Positions 1 through 6,234 of a DNA stretch of 8,311 nucleotides are shown here, in pieces. The stretch covers positions 1 through 8,311 of the forward strand of contig CALDMJ010000114.1 of NCBI GenBank assembly GCA_937914725.1, given 5' to 3'. The translations under genes were made by a program, and so were the position numbers. Positions within the stretch are counted from its first letter, which is position 1. Each line of letters begins with the position of its first letter. Source of the stretch: an uncultured Clostridia bacterium. Its GTDB lineage: Bacteria; Bacillota; Clostridia; Christensenellales; UBA1242. The notes beneath the pieces were generated by a model. It ran no database searches. It was not told the DNA's origin and saw only the letters and a program-made list of their open reading frames with translations.

Positions 1-17
1 ACATCAAATTTTTTCAT
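1..17 (-). CDS. Possible 5' end of a gene leaving the window
   Basis: An ATG on the minus strand at 17-15 opens a frame reading M-K-K-F-D and then leaves the window. It sits only five bases downstream of a good -10 box, so the transcript would start at or very near the ATG and carry almost no leader. Either the gene is translated from a leaderless mRNA, or this ATG is not the start and the real one lies outside the window. Five residues are too few to name a product. Confidence 0.3.
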
Positions 18-22
18 ACCTA

Positions 23-52
23 ATTTTACCACACCCCCGCCATAATTGTCAA
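23..52 (-). promoter_or_regulatory. Sigma-70-type promoter firing off the left edge
   Basis: On the minus strand a perfect TTGACA (52-47) and TAAAAT (28-23) are separated by 18 bases. The spacer is unusually G-rich for this AT-rich region. It drives the gene or RNA at the left edge and is divergent from the promoter of the small regulator on the right. Confidence 0.6.
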
Positions 53-128
53 GCCGCACATATCTCGTATTTCACCCTCTACCGCTTCAACTTTTCTATT
101 GTTATACATCTATAATAATTACAAACTC

Positions 129-158
129 TTGTTTTTATTCTACTCTAAATGCTATCAT
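129..158 (+). promoter_or_regulatory. Probable promoter of the small XRE-type regulator
   Basis: TTGTTT (129-134) and TATCAT (153-158) are 18 bases apart, placing the RNA start near 165, about 24 bases before the ATG. A consensus TATAAT at 111-116 is an alternative -10 box, but I see only a weak -35 for it. The AAGGAG ribosome binding site follows at 175-180. Confidence 0.5.
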
Positions 159-188
159 ATACTGAATTACTATTAAGGAGTTAACAAA

Positions 189-440
189 ATGGTATCATTA
201 AATTATGCGTTTTCAACAAGGGTTCCCGAAATACTGAAAGAAAAGAAAATGACACAATATAAGTTAGAACAACTTACAGGCATTTATCATAGCACAATGA
301 ATGCTATTATGAATGATAGATGCAAGTCGTCTAATTTTAAAACTATGGCACTTATCATTCGTGAATTAGGGCTGAGTATTCCAGAATTTTTTAACAGTCC
401 TGTTTTTGAAGATTTTAATAATTTAGATATTGATAACTAA
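189..440 (+). CDS. Small XRE-family helix-turn-helix protein
   Basis: An 83-residue protein made almost wholly of one Cro/C1-type helix-turn-helix fold, likely a DNA-binding repressor or activator. The HTH core runs from about residue 9 to 68. MTQYKLEQLTG (21-31) fits helix 2 and the following turn, HSTMNAIMND (34-43) fits the recognition helix, and the segment ending LGLSIPEFFN (60-69) is the usual last helix of this family. There is no second domain, so no ligand or protease role can be read. The start is firm: AAGGAG lies eight bases before the ATG. It stands alone, divergent from the left-edge gene, and could regulate that promoter or itself; this is inference. It may equally be a domesticated phage-type regulator, but nothing else phage-like is nearby. 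Confidence 0.85.
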   Translation: MVSLNYAFSTRVPEILKEKKMTQYKLEQLTGIYHSTMNAIMNDRCKSSNFKTMALIIRELGLSIPEFFNSPVFEDFNNLDIDN

Positions 441-468
441 AAAAAATAGCACAGAAAATCTGTGCTAT
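439..468. terminator. Intrinsic terminator shared by the XRE gene and degV
   Basis: A perfect nine-base stem (446-454 with 460-468, core TAGCACAG/CTGTGCTA) closes a five-base loop. Eight As at 439-446 become a U-run when read on the minus strand, making this a strong terminator for degV, whose stop is 22 bases upstream. Read on the plus strand it starts right after the XRE stop codon, but the following U-tract is weak, so it is less efficient in that direction. Confidence 0.85.
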
Positions 469-489
469 CAAATTATATTTTAATACCCA

Positions 490-1341
490 TTATTTGACAG
501 GTTTTGTTGCCATAAACAAGATACCGAGTGTGCCAGCGCCGCAGTGGCTTGCGATTGTTGCGCCTGCATTTGTTTCGTAGATTTCGTCAAAGACGCCGTC
601 AAGTTGTTGCTTTGCAATGTCGACGATATTGCTTTCAATCGGCGTATGCGTGACAAAAACACGTTTGCGGTCAAAATCAGGATACATTGTAAGGATATCA
701 TTGATATAGTTTTCAATGACCTTTTCCATTTTGCCCATATACTTTTTGCCGACAACCATTTCACCATCTTTCACTAAAATTGCAGGTTTGATACGCAAAA
801 ACTTTGCACTAAGCGACATAGCGCCGCTACATCTGCCGCCCTTGTGCATAAAGTCAAGGTTTCCAAGTATAAATGACGCTTGAACATACTTTGTCATTTC
901 CCTACACTCTTTGGCAATTATAATCGGTTCGACACCTCTTTCTATCATATCGCAAGCGCGCAAAACAAGCAAAGCGATACCTGTGCTGAGTGAGCGTGAA
1001 TCGACGACAAAAACTTTGTGCCCGTATTCTTCACTTGCTTTCAAGGCGCTACTATAACAACTTGACATTTTGCTTGAAACAACAAAGTGAATGACGCAGT
1101 CGGCGTCTTTTAAAAGTTCGTCAAAAAACTCTTGATAGACAGTGATACTTGGAGACGCGGTTTTAGGAAGCTCCTTTGTCTCTTTGACGTAACTAAAAAG
1201 TTCGTCCGTTGTCACGTCAACGCCATCACGTTTTGTCACGTCGCCCATTGTAACAAGTAGCGGCATAATGGCGATTTTATGTTTTTCAATGAGTTCTGGG
1301 CTAAGATCGACAGTACTGTCGGCTGAAATTCTAATTTTCAT
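490..1341 (-). CDS. DegV-family fatty-acid-binding protein (FakB-like)
   Basis: A full-length 283-residue DegV protein. In studied Firmicutes, members (FakB) bind one fatty acid and present it to the kinase FakA, feeding exogenous fatty acids into phospholipid synthesis in the cytoplasm. Family landmarks in order: DSTVDL near the N-terminus (8-13), KTASPS (60-65), SSKMSSCYSSA (89-99), DSRSLSTG (114-121), ILGNLDFMHKGGR (158-170), the KPAILVKDGE strand (185-194), and SHCGAGTLGI (265-274). T61, S89/S90, R170 and H266 fall where carboxylate-binding residues are expected. The start is supported by AGGAG five bases upstream. No fakA-like gene is in the window, so the partner must be elsewhere. It is a single-gene transcript, divergent from radC and ending at a hairpin. 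The DegV family assignment is secure; the lipid bound cannot be told. Confidence 0.93.
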   Translation of the reverse strand: MKIRISADSTVDLSPELIEKHKIAIMPLLVTMGDVTKRDGVDVTTDELFSYVKETKELPKTASPSITVYQEFFDELLKDADCVIHFVVSSKMSSCYSSALKASEEYGHKVFVVDSRSLSTGIALLVLRACDMIERGVEPIIIAKECREMTKYVQASFILGNLDFMHKGGRCSGAMSLSAKFLRIKPAILVKDGEMVVGKKYMGKMEKVIENYINDILTMYPDFDRKRVFVTHTPIESNIVDIAKQQLDGVFDEIYETNAGATIASHCGAGTLGILFMATKPVK

Positions 1342-1362
1342 AATAACTCCTATTTCATAAAA

Positions 1363-1407
1363 TTAAGTCAAAGTATTATATATTTTTTTGCGTTTTAAGT
1401 CAAGTAT
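1363..1407. repeat. Direct repeat over degV start site and -35 box
   Basis: TTAAGTCAAAGTAT (1363-1376) and TTAAGTCAAGTAT (1395-1407) are the same motif with one extra A, 32 bases apart, which is about three helical turns. The right copy covers the degV -35 box; the left copy covers the predicted RNA start and touches the -10 box. The placement suits a dimeric or looping repressor, but AT-rich promoters can produce such matches by chance. Confidence 0.45.
1375..1403 (-). promoter_or_regulatory. Promoter of degV
   Basis: On the minus strand TTGACT (1403-1398) and a perfect TATAAT (1380-1375) have the ideal 17-base spacing. RNA should start near 1368, giving a leader of about 27 bases that includes the AGGAG ribosome binding site at 1351-1347. 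Confidence 0.85.
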
Positions 1408-1423
1408 ATCAAATAAATACTTG
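1401..1423. promoter_or_regulatory. Inverted repeat between divergent promoters, possible operator
   Basis: Perfect seven-base arms CAAGTAT (1401-1407) and ATACTTG (1417-1423) flank a nine-base AT-only centre except for one C. The arms overlap the -35 boxes of degV (left) and radC (right), so a protein bound here could block both promoters at once. The site has no A/T run that would make it a terminator. Function is inferred from position only. Confidence 0.45.
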
Positions 1424-1449
1424 TTTTTTTCACGCAATTCTTATATAAT
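1421..1449 (+). promoter_or_regulatory. Promoter of the radC-membrane protein operon
   Basis: TTGTTT (1421-1426) and a perfect TATAAT (1444-1449) have a 17-base spacer. RNA should start near 1456, leaving a leader of about 60 bases before the radC start. Confidence 0.75.
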
Positions 1450-1493
1450 AAATACATAATTCTTTTTAAGGAATTTAAACTATTTTTTTATAA

Positions 1494-1502
1494 AAGGAAG
1501 GA
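1494..1502 (+). promoter_or_regulatory. Ribosome binding site of radC, unusually far from the start
   Basis: AAGGAAGGA is a strong Shine-Dalgarno match but ends 13 bases before the TTG at 1516, more than the usual 5-9. No in-frame ATG or GTG lies between them; an ATA at 1510 would be better spaced but is rarely used. The next in-frame ATG (1558) would remove the start of the conserved N-terminal domain, so TTG is preferred. Confidence 0.5.
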
Positions 1503-1515
1503 TAGAAAGATAGCT

Positions 1516-2301
1516 TTGCCAAAAAATGAGTGTGTACACGACGGACATAGGGAACGAATGCGCTCAAAAATTTTAGACAATCACGTTGACATTTTACTTG
1601 ACCACGAACTACTTGAGGTTTTGCTGTATTATGCATTGCCACGAAGAAACACCAACGACATCGCTCACAGTTTGATAAAATCATTTGGAACGCTTTCCAA
1701 TGTCTTTAATGCTAAGCCCGAGCAATTGATGCTCATCCCAAACGTTTCGGAAAGAACCGCTGCTTTGATTAAAATTTTCGCCGAAATGTTTAAAAGATAC
1801 AATCAAGTTTTGCGCACGCCAAAGATGCGCGTATCTTCTACTGGCACGCTTCGATTTTACTTTGAGCAGTTTATGACCGACGCGCCAGATGAAGAACTTT
1901 ACATTGCATACATTGATGATTCAATGGATGTTTTTGCTTGCGACCGCATTACAATCGGTTCGTCGGCAAGAGTCGAAACAAAAATGCGCGAAATTTATGA
2001 GAACATCTTGCGCAAAAATCCGTACAAGATTGCGCTTTCACACAATCACCCGTACACCACTTGCGCGCCATCGCGCGATGACATTTCATCGACTGTCAAA
2101 ATCAAAATATTCTTAAAACTCTTGAATGTTGAACTTATGGACCACGTCATTTTTGGAACCGACGGCTACTGCAGCATTGGCACGACCGTCGATGAAATCT
2201 ACAAAGTGTGGTCTAGCACCTACAACGATATCGTTCGCCATACCAATTTTAAGGTCGACATCCAACGTCATAGGAAAATTGAAAATGTTAAAAATATATA
2301 A
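1516..2301 (+). CDS. radC: RadC-family protein (HhH plus JAMM/MPN domain)
   Basis: A 261-residue RadC-family protein with the standard two-part layout. The N-terminal part (about 9-95) carries GHRERMRSKIL, then DHELLEVLLYYALPRRNT (29-46), and a loose helix-hairpin-helix segment LIPNVSERTAALIKI (73-87). The C-terminal part (about 105-225) is a JAMM/MPN metalloprotease-like fold: H176-N-H178-P179, with S186 and D189, gives the HxHP...SxxD zinc motif, followed by LMDHVIFG (207-214). The zinc ligands are intact, so it could be a metal hydrolase, though RadC proteins have no settled biochemical role and the original repair claim has been withdrawn for E. coli. About 35 residues beyond the domain form a basic tail. 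Translation probably starts at TTG. It overlaps the next gene by 17 bases, implying co-expression. Confidence 0.9.
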   Translation: MPKNECVHDGHRERMRSKILDNHVDILLDHELLEVLLYYALPRRNTNDIAHSLIKSFGTLSNVFNAKPEQLMLIPNVSERTAALIKIFAEMFKRYNQVLRTPKMRVSSTGTLRFYFEQFMTDAPDEELYIAYIDDSMDVFACDRITIGSSARVETKMREIYENILRKNPYKIALSHNHPYTTCAPSRDDISSTVKIKIFLKLLNVELMDHVIFGTDGYCSIGTTVDEIYKVWSSTYNDIVRHTNFKVDIQRHRKIENVKNI

Positions 2302-2947
2302 ATATGCTGACCTAAAACCTTTTTCATATTTTTCAATCACGTGCTATATTGCTTTTTTGACAAGCATTTGTTGTTTGTTTGTGCCGATGTTTTTCAACAA
2401 GGCAGCAAAAATAGCATATTCGATGATTGACATTTTTGCGCTGAACCTCACTTCAATCAATGTGTTGTGCGGCGTTTTATTGTTTTGCTGCTGCCTAATT
2501 TTTGTCCTTGACTACTTATTTGAGCCGTCGTGGATTTCATTTTTTATTGACGTGGCAATCATTATCTTTATGTTCATATTCCCGCTAATTTTAAAGGGCG
2601 AACTTGTCACCTCTCTACACATCTATTCTTCACAAATGACAACAAACATCGGCAGTATGCTCATTATGATTAGCGCGATCGTTTACATTGCAATCGAATT
2701 ATACAAAATCAGCATTATGGACAAATTTGTCAATAAATACCTCATCAAAAAACGCGACCACTTGGTTTGCGAGTTTAAAAAGACGCGCAAGTTTTACCCA
2801 CAGCACTCGGCATCTGCTGTGAGTGACTTCAAAAAGCACTACCACATCGAAAAACCGCGCGTGAAAAGCAACATCAAATACAAAAAGTCGCACATCCTAA
2901 AAACGCGCGACTACACCCATTATCTAAATCACCTTTACAGGCTTTAA
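2285..2947 (+). CDS. Unrecognised four-helix membrane protein with basic tail
   Basis: A 220-residue protein I do not recognise. Four hydrophobic spans are clear: about 14-37, 58-78, 83-103 and 121-141. The remaining 75-80 residues are soluble and strongly basic, rich in Lys, Arg, His and Tyr, which by the positive-inside rule should face the cytoplasm and could contact nucleic acid or lipid head groups. There is no signal peptide, catalytic motif or obvious repeat; the first three spans contain many cysteines. A longer open frame begins at 2126 inside radC, but the start at 2285 is preferred: AGGA lies nine bases upstream, it overlaps the radC end by only 17 bases, and the hydrophobic protein begins here. 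It is the second gene of the radC operon, so a joint function with RadC is possible but unproven. Confidence 0.8.
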   Translation: MLKIYKYADLKPFSYFSITCYIAFLTSICCLFVPMFFNKAAKIAYSMIDIFALNLTSINVLCGVLLFCCCLIFVLDYLFEPSWISFFIDVAIIIFMFIFPLILKGELVTSLHIYSSQMTTNIGSMLIMISAIVYIAIELYKISIMDKFVNKYLIKKRDHLVCEFKKTRKFYPQHSASAVSDFKKHYHIEKPRVKSNIKYKKSHILKTRDYTHYLNHLYRL

Positions 2948-3002
2948 TTCTCCCAATTATAATTGTGGCACTTAAACACACTCTACATTCGTGAGCAACA
3001 AA

Positions 3003-3034
3003 AATAGACGCGCCTTTTGCCGTCTATTCTTGTT
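3003..3034. terminator. Hairpin terminator after the radC operon
   Basis: An eight-base stem AATAGACG/CGTCTATT (3003-3010, 3021-3028) closes a ten-base loop. On the plus strand it is followed by CTTGTT, a modest U-tract; on the minus strand by TTTTTGTT when the A-run at the stem base is included. It ends the radC-membrane protein transcript and could back up termination of rmuC. Confidence 0.65.
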
Positions 3035-3083
3035 ACACTTAAAAAGTCCTCCCTTATTATGATAAAAATAAATACAGTACTCC

Positions 3084-3133
3084 ATTCAAAAAAGGACACG
3101 CACAAATGTGAGTGTCCTTTTTGAATATTTTTT
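3084..3133. terminator. Strong bidirectional terminator between convergent operons
   Basis: A long stem pairs ATTC-A-rich-GGACAC (3084-3099) with GTGTCC-T-rich-GAAT (3112-3126), about 15 pairs with one extra A, and an inner CAC/GTG helix continues past a G-A mismatch. It is followed by a run of seven Ts on the plus strand, and the A-run inside the left arm supplies Us for minus-strand transcripts. It lies about 50 bases past the rmuC stop and serves both converging operons. Confidence 0.85.
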
Positions 3134-3184
3134 TACTTTTTGTTTTCACTTTTCATAAATGAGTCAAGATAGAGTCAAGTAAAA

Positions 3185-4516
3185 TTATTCGTCGGCGTCG
3201 TCACTATCGCTATACATATTGTCAAGCAATGATGGTTGTTCCACTTCAATGAGTGGTGTACCGTCCACAACGGCGACAGAATCGAGTTTCTTTTGAATGC
3301 GTTTTGACTTTTTTGTTGCGTCCTCAATTGTTGTGGACGCTTCGTCCAGTTTCTTTTGTGTTTTTGCAAGCAGTTCTACAAACTTGACAAATTCCGTTTT
3401 GAATGTTGAAAGTAGTGCCCACACTTCGCTAGAGCGCTTTTCAATCGCGACACTCTTAAAGCCCATTTGCAGTGAGTTTATCAACGCTGACAATGTTGTC
3501 GGGCCACACACGATTATGCGGTAATTGTCTTGCAGGTACTCAAGCAAGCCTGCGTTTTTAACGACTTCAGCATACAACCCTTCAAGTGCCAAGTACATAA
3601 CGGCAAAGTCGGTGGTTTTTGGCGGGTCGATGTACTTTTCGTTGATTTTCTTTGCTTCGTCCTTAATGCGCTTTTCAAGCGCTTTTTGCGCCTTTTCGAC
3701 GTCCTCCTTGTTACCAAGTTCGCTTGCCTCGACAAGTCGTTGATAGTCCTCAAGCGGAAACTTTGCGTCGATTGGCAACCACACGGTTTCGTTGTCGTTT
3801 TTGCCAGGCATATTAATGACAAAGTCGACTGCTTCTTTGCTGTTTGGTTTGATTTGGACTTGACTATCATACTGAATGTGGCTAAGCATTTGCTCTAGTA
3901 TATTGCCTAGTTGGACTTCGCCCCAGACGCCGCGTATTTTGATGTTACTCAATGTGTGCTTCAAGTCGTCTACACCTGTCGCAAGGCTGCGCATTTCACC
4001 AAGCCCTTTATGCACTTTTTCAAGGCGTTCCGAAATAATTGCGAAACTATCGTTAAGGCGCTTTTCAAGCGAGTTGTTTAGTTTTTCATCGACGGTTTCA
4101 CGCATTTTATCTAGTTTTTCATTGTTATCCATATTAATTTTATAGAGCGTTTCGCGGATAACTTTATCAATGTTAGAAAGGCGCGTTTCAGTTTCAGTCA
4201 AAAGGTTTTTGACGCGGACTTCGACGTTTTGCAGAATTTGTGTTTGTTCAGTCTTAAACGCGTGTATGTTTTGACTTGTTTCCTGCTTTGAGGCGTAGAG
4301 CGTTCTCATAATTTGCTCGTTGTTTGAGTCGATAATTTTTTCAAGGTTTTCATTGATTAGTTTTATTTTATTAAACTGTTCATTAAGTTCTTTTTGGACG
4401 CTGCCACCTTGTCCGCCTTTGCGGAAAAAAAGCACTAGCAGCAATACTAAACACAACATAGCGACGATTAAAATGCCGTATTCTATCATACTTGTCACAC
4501 ATAAATTTGTTATCAT
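3185..4516 (-). CDS. rmuC: RmuC-family DNA recombination protein
   Basis: A 443-residue RmuC protein. In E. coli rmuC mutants show more inversions at short inverted repeats, and the C-terminal part resembles restriction-type nucleases; the exact reaction is not settled. One N-terminal membrane span (about 12-31) is followed by a long charged coiled coil (about 38-190) that would hold the catalytic part at the inner membrane face. The RmuC domain (about 190-400) shows IRGVWGEVQLGNILE (194-208), IDAKFPLEDYQRLVEA (249-264), TDFAVMYLALEGLYAEV (302-318) and CGPTTLSALI (337-346). The last 35 residues are acidic. The start overlaps the cca stop as ATGA, with GAGG about nine bases upstream, so the two are probably translationally coupled. 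A second Met at residue 10 is a weaker alternative. Length is typical of the family. Confidence 0.93.
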   Translation of the reverse strand: MITNLCVTSMIEYGILIVAMLCLVLLLVLFFRKGGQGGSVQKELNEQFNKIKLINENLEKIIDSNNEQIMRTLYASKQETSQNIHAFKTEQTQILQNVEVRVKNLLTETETRLSNIDKVIRETLYKINMDNNEKLDKMRETVDEKLNNSLEKRLNDSFAIISERLEKVHKGLGEMRSLATGVDDLKHTLSNIKIRGVWGEVQLGNILEQMLSHIQYDSQVQIKPNSKEAVDFVINMPGKNDNETVWLPIDAKFPLEDYQRLVEASELGNKEDVEKAQKALEKRIKDEAKKINEKYIDPPKTTDFAVMYLALEGLYAEVVKNAGLLEYLQDNYRIIVCGPTTLSALINSLQMGFKSVAIEKRSSEVWALLSTFKTEFVKFVELLAKTQKKLDEASTTIEDATKKSKRIQKKLDSVAVVDGTPLIEVEQPSLLDNMYSDSDDADE

Positions 4517-5919
4517 ACTTCTTCCCTCACGATAAATTTTTCAAGTTCATTTAATAGATATTCTTTTTCGTTGCACCTATCTTTTGTTGCCATAATCATC
4601 GCACATTCAAGCATCGACGAAATTAGTTTTGTTGGCAAAAACGGCCACCTTTCTATAATATCGTACCCATTGATTGCAAGTTCTTCCATACAACGTGGAA
4701 TATTGTTTGCTTGCATAAGCCTATTTGTTGTGTCAACGCGCTCTAATTTTGGATTATAGCGGTAAGCGTTCAATTCCTCCGCACAGTTCATTAAGTCGGG
4801 GAAAACATCAAAATACAATTGAACATAGTTTATGTAAAAACTTTCGTCACGCATTTTTCTCAAGGTCAAAAGTCCGTCCAAAATCATCGTCAATTCTTTA
4901 ACTCTCGTCTTATGAAACATTAAACCGTCGGCGCCCAAGAGTTCCTCAAAGAATGCGCTTGAAAGTTCGTAATTTAGTTCTTCAAGCGTTTTGCAAGTGA
5001 AGTACGCAAGCGCAAGCGGAAATTGAAATTCAAAAAATTGATAAGACACAATCGGTGTTAGGTACGCACTATAAAATTTGTCCATATCAATTGTTGCTGC
5101 AAGTTTCGGGAAAATATAGTCGACAATACCAAGTGCCATAATTGCATCCAACAAGTCTAGCGCTGAAAAAATGTCGTCTTTATTTTTCTTGCACAAATCT
5201 ATGCGCTCATTTCCATATTTAACAACCCTTCTATCCTCAGTAATTGTTCTTTTCTTTTGAAACTCACTTATTTTGCGAATTTCTTGCGCAATACGTTCGT
5301 GCGCAATATCGTGCAGTAGATATGTGCGCAAGTGCGCGTTGTTAAACACCTCGTCGGGTATTCTCAACTTTTTCGTATACGCGACGCGCAACAAACGCAA
5401 TATTCGCAATCCGTCACTATCAAATACTTGCGCATTTACGGGCTTTAGCACGCGATCAATACAGTCTTGGCAGCCGTTGCAAGGGTCAATGAGATTTTCA
5501 TTTGTCAAATCGTAGTATATTGCGTTGACCGTGAAATCGCGGCGTTGCGCGTCCACTACGACATCTGTCACAAAATCTACTTCGCTTGGCGAATGCCCCT
5601 TTTCGTACTTTTCTTTGCGCAATGTCGTGTACTCAAACTCTATTTTGCTGCCCGTTTTATAGACCTTGTACGCCCCAAGTTTTTTGTTTATTACGGTGAA
5701 CTTAAATTCAGTGTCACTGAGCATTTGTTCTAGTTGATGTGGTGTTGCTGTACCACAAATGTCAATGTCTGTAGTTTTTATGCCTAAAATATAATCGCGA
5801 ATATATCCCCCAACAATGTATAGTTTACAGCCATTTGCACAAAACACGTCGTTGAGCGTCCACGCTTCTTGTGGTATTTGATTCCTAAAGTTTTCAATTG
5901 TATTTATTGTTGATTTCAT
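4513..5919 (-). CDS. cca: CCA-adding tRNA nucleotidyltransferase (class II)
   Basis: A 468-residue class II nucleotidyltransferase that adds or repairs the 3' CCA of tRNAs using CTP and ATP. The head domain has LYIVGGYIRDYILG (33-46) with the GGxxRD signature, then the metal-binding pair D51 and D53 in TDIDICGTATP (50-60), and QRRDFTVNAIYYD (125-137). LIDPCNGCQDCIDR (143-156) corresponds to the usual Asp-Pro, Gly and Asp-rich motif. The protein template motif EDxxR reads S168-D169-G-L-R172, keeping the Asp and Arg that select nucleotides. HERIAQEIRKI (207-217) begins the neck. The C-terminal 240 residues are weakly conserved and show no HD phosphohydrolase motif. It is somewhat longer than the roughly 400-residue Bacillus enzyme. 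AAGGA lies eight bases before ATG. A poly(A) polymerase of the same class cannot be excluded from sequence, but CCA addition is likelier here. Confidence 0.92.
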   Translation of the reverse strand: MKSTINTIENFRNQIPQEAWTLNDVFCANGCKLYIVGGYIRDYILGIKTTDIDICGTATPHQLEQMLSDTEFKFTVINKKLGAYKVYKTGSKIEFEYTTLRKEKYEKGHSPSEVDFVTDVVVDAQRRDFTVNAIYYDLTNENLIDPCNGCQDCIDRVLKPVNAQVFDSDGLRILRLLRVAYTKKLRIPDEVFNNAHLRTYLLHDIAHERIAQEIRKISEFQKKRTITEDRRVVKYGNERIDLCKKNKDDIFSALDLLDAIMALGIVDYIFPKLAATIDMDKFYSAYLTPIVSYQFFEFQFPLALAYFTCKTLEELNYELSSAFFEELLGADGLMFHKTRVKELTMILDGLLTLRKMRDESFYINYVQLYFDVFPDLMNCAEELNAYRYNPKLERVDTTNRLMQANNIPRCMEELAINGYDIIERWPFLPTKLISSMLECAMIMATKDRCNEKEYLLNELEKFIVREEV

Positions 5920-5939
5920 CCTATTTTTCCTTGCGCACT

Positions 5940-5968
5940 ATTATACCAAATTTTCCCCTTTAATACAA
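5940..5968 (-). promoter_or_regulatory. Promoter of the cca-rmuC operon
   Basis: On the minus strand TTGTAT (5968-5963) and a perfect TATAAT (5945-5940) are 17 bases apart, and the -10 box is preceded by TGG, which gives an extended -10 (TGn). RNA should start near 5933, leaving only about 14 bases before the cca ATG, just enough for the ribosome binding site. Confidence 0.8.
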
Positions 5969-6061
5969 GCACTTTGCGGGGATAGCCCCGCCGCTACAAG
6001 TTTGGCACGTGCGCCTTATGTGCTTTATACGTTTTAAATATGGAAAGACACTCACTTTATT

Positions 6062-6138
6062 GTCATTGCGAACGAAAGCCGAAATACATTATTCGCTGCA
6101 GCGGAGAAATCTCCCGAAAGGGCAACCCAATACATTAT
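6062..6138. repeat. Palindrome-dense block, possible MITE/REP-like relic
   Basis: The block begins GTCATTGCGAACGAA, resembling the start of short interspersed repeats seen in many bacterial genomes (GTCATTGCGAGCGAA-type). Four inverted repeats follow almost end to end: CGCTGCAGCG (6094-6103), GGAGAAATCTCC (6103-6114), CCCGAAAGGG (6113-6122, with a GAAA loop) and GGGCAACCC (6120-6128). A direct repeat, CGAAAG...AATACATTAT, occurs at 6073-6092 and 6115-6138. The family link is from memory of similar elements; other copies in this genome would be needed to prove it. Confidence 0.45.
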
Positions 6139-6170
6139 GGAATAGAAAATACTCTGACCACACCAGCAAT

Positions 6171-6201
6171 AAAAAAAGCACATAGCAGATTAACTATGTA
6201 C
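6171..6201 (-). terminator. Intrinsic terminator of the yidC-jag operon
   Basis: On the minus strand GTACATAG (6201-6194) pairs with CTATGTGC (6185-6178), eight pairs including one G-U, closing an eight-base loop, and seven Ts follow directly (6177-6171). It is the first clear minus-strand terminator after jag, but lies about 290 bases past its stop codon, so the transcript would carry a long 3' region containing the tandem repeat. Confidence 0.8.
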
Positions 6202-6234
6202 CAAAATCTTATAGTGCCACCCAAGCCAACCTAC

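Noticed and set aside
2126..2284. Longer N-terminus for the membrane protein, starting inside radC
   Set aside because: The extra 53 residues are a shifted reading of the conserved JAMM domain of RadC, lack a ribosome binding site and do not resemble membrane protein; the start at 2285 has one.
2954..2965. Palindrome CAATTATAATTG after the membrane protein
   Set aside because: A 12-base AT-rich palindrome without loop or U-tract is expected by chance in such DNA and lies where no promoter is seen.
3030..3060. Weak plus-strand promoter between the two terminators (TTGTTA, 19 bases, TATTAT)
   Set aside because: Spacing is poor and any transcript would meet the strong terminator within about 30 bases; no sign of a small RNA gene.
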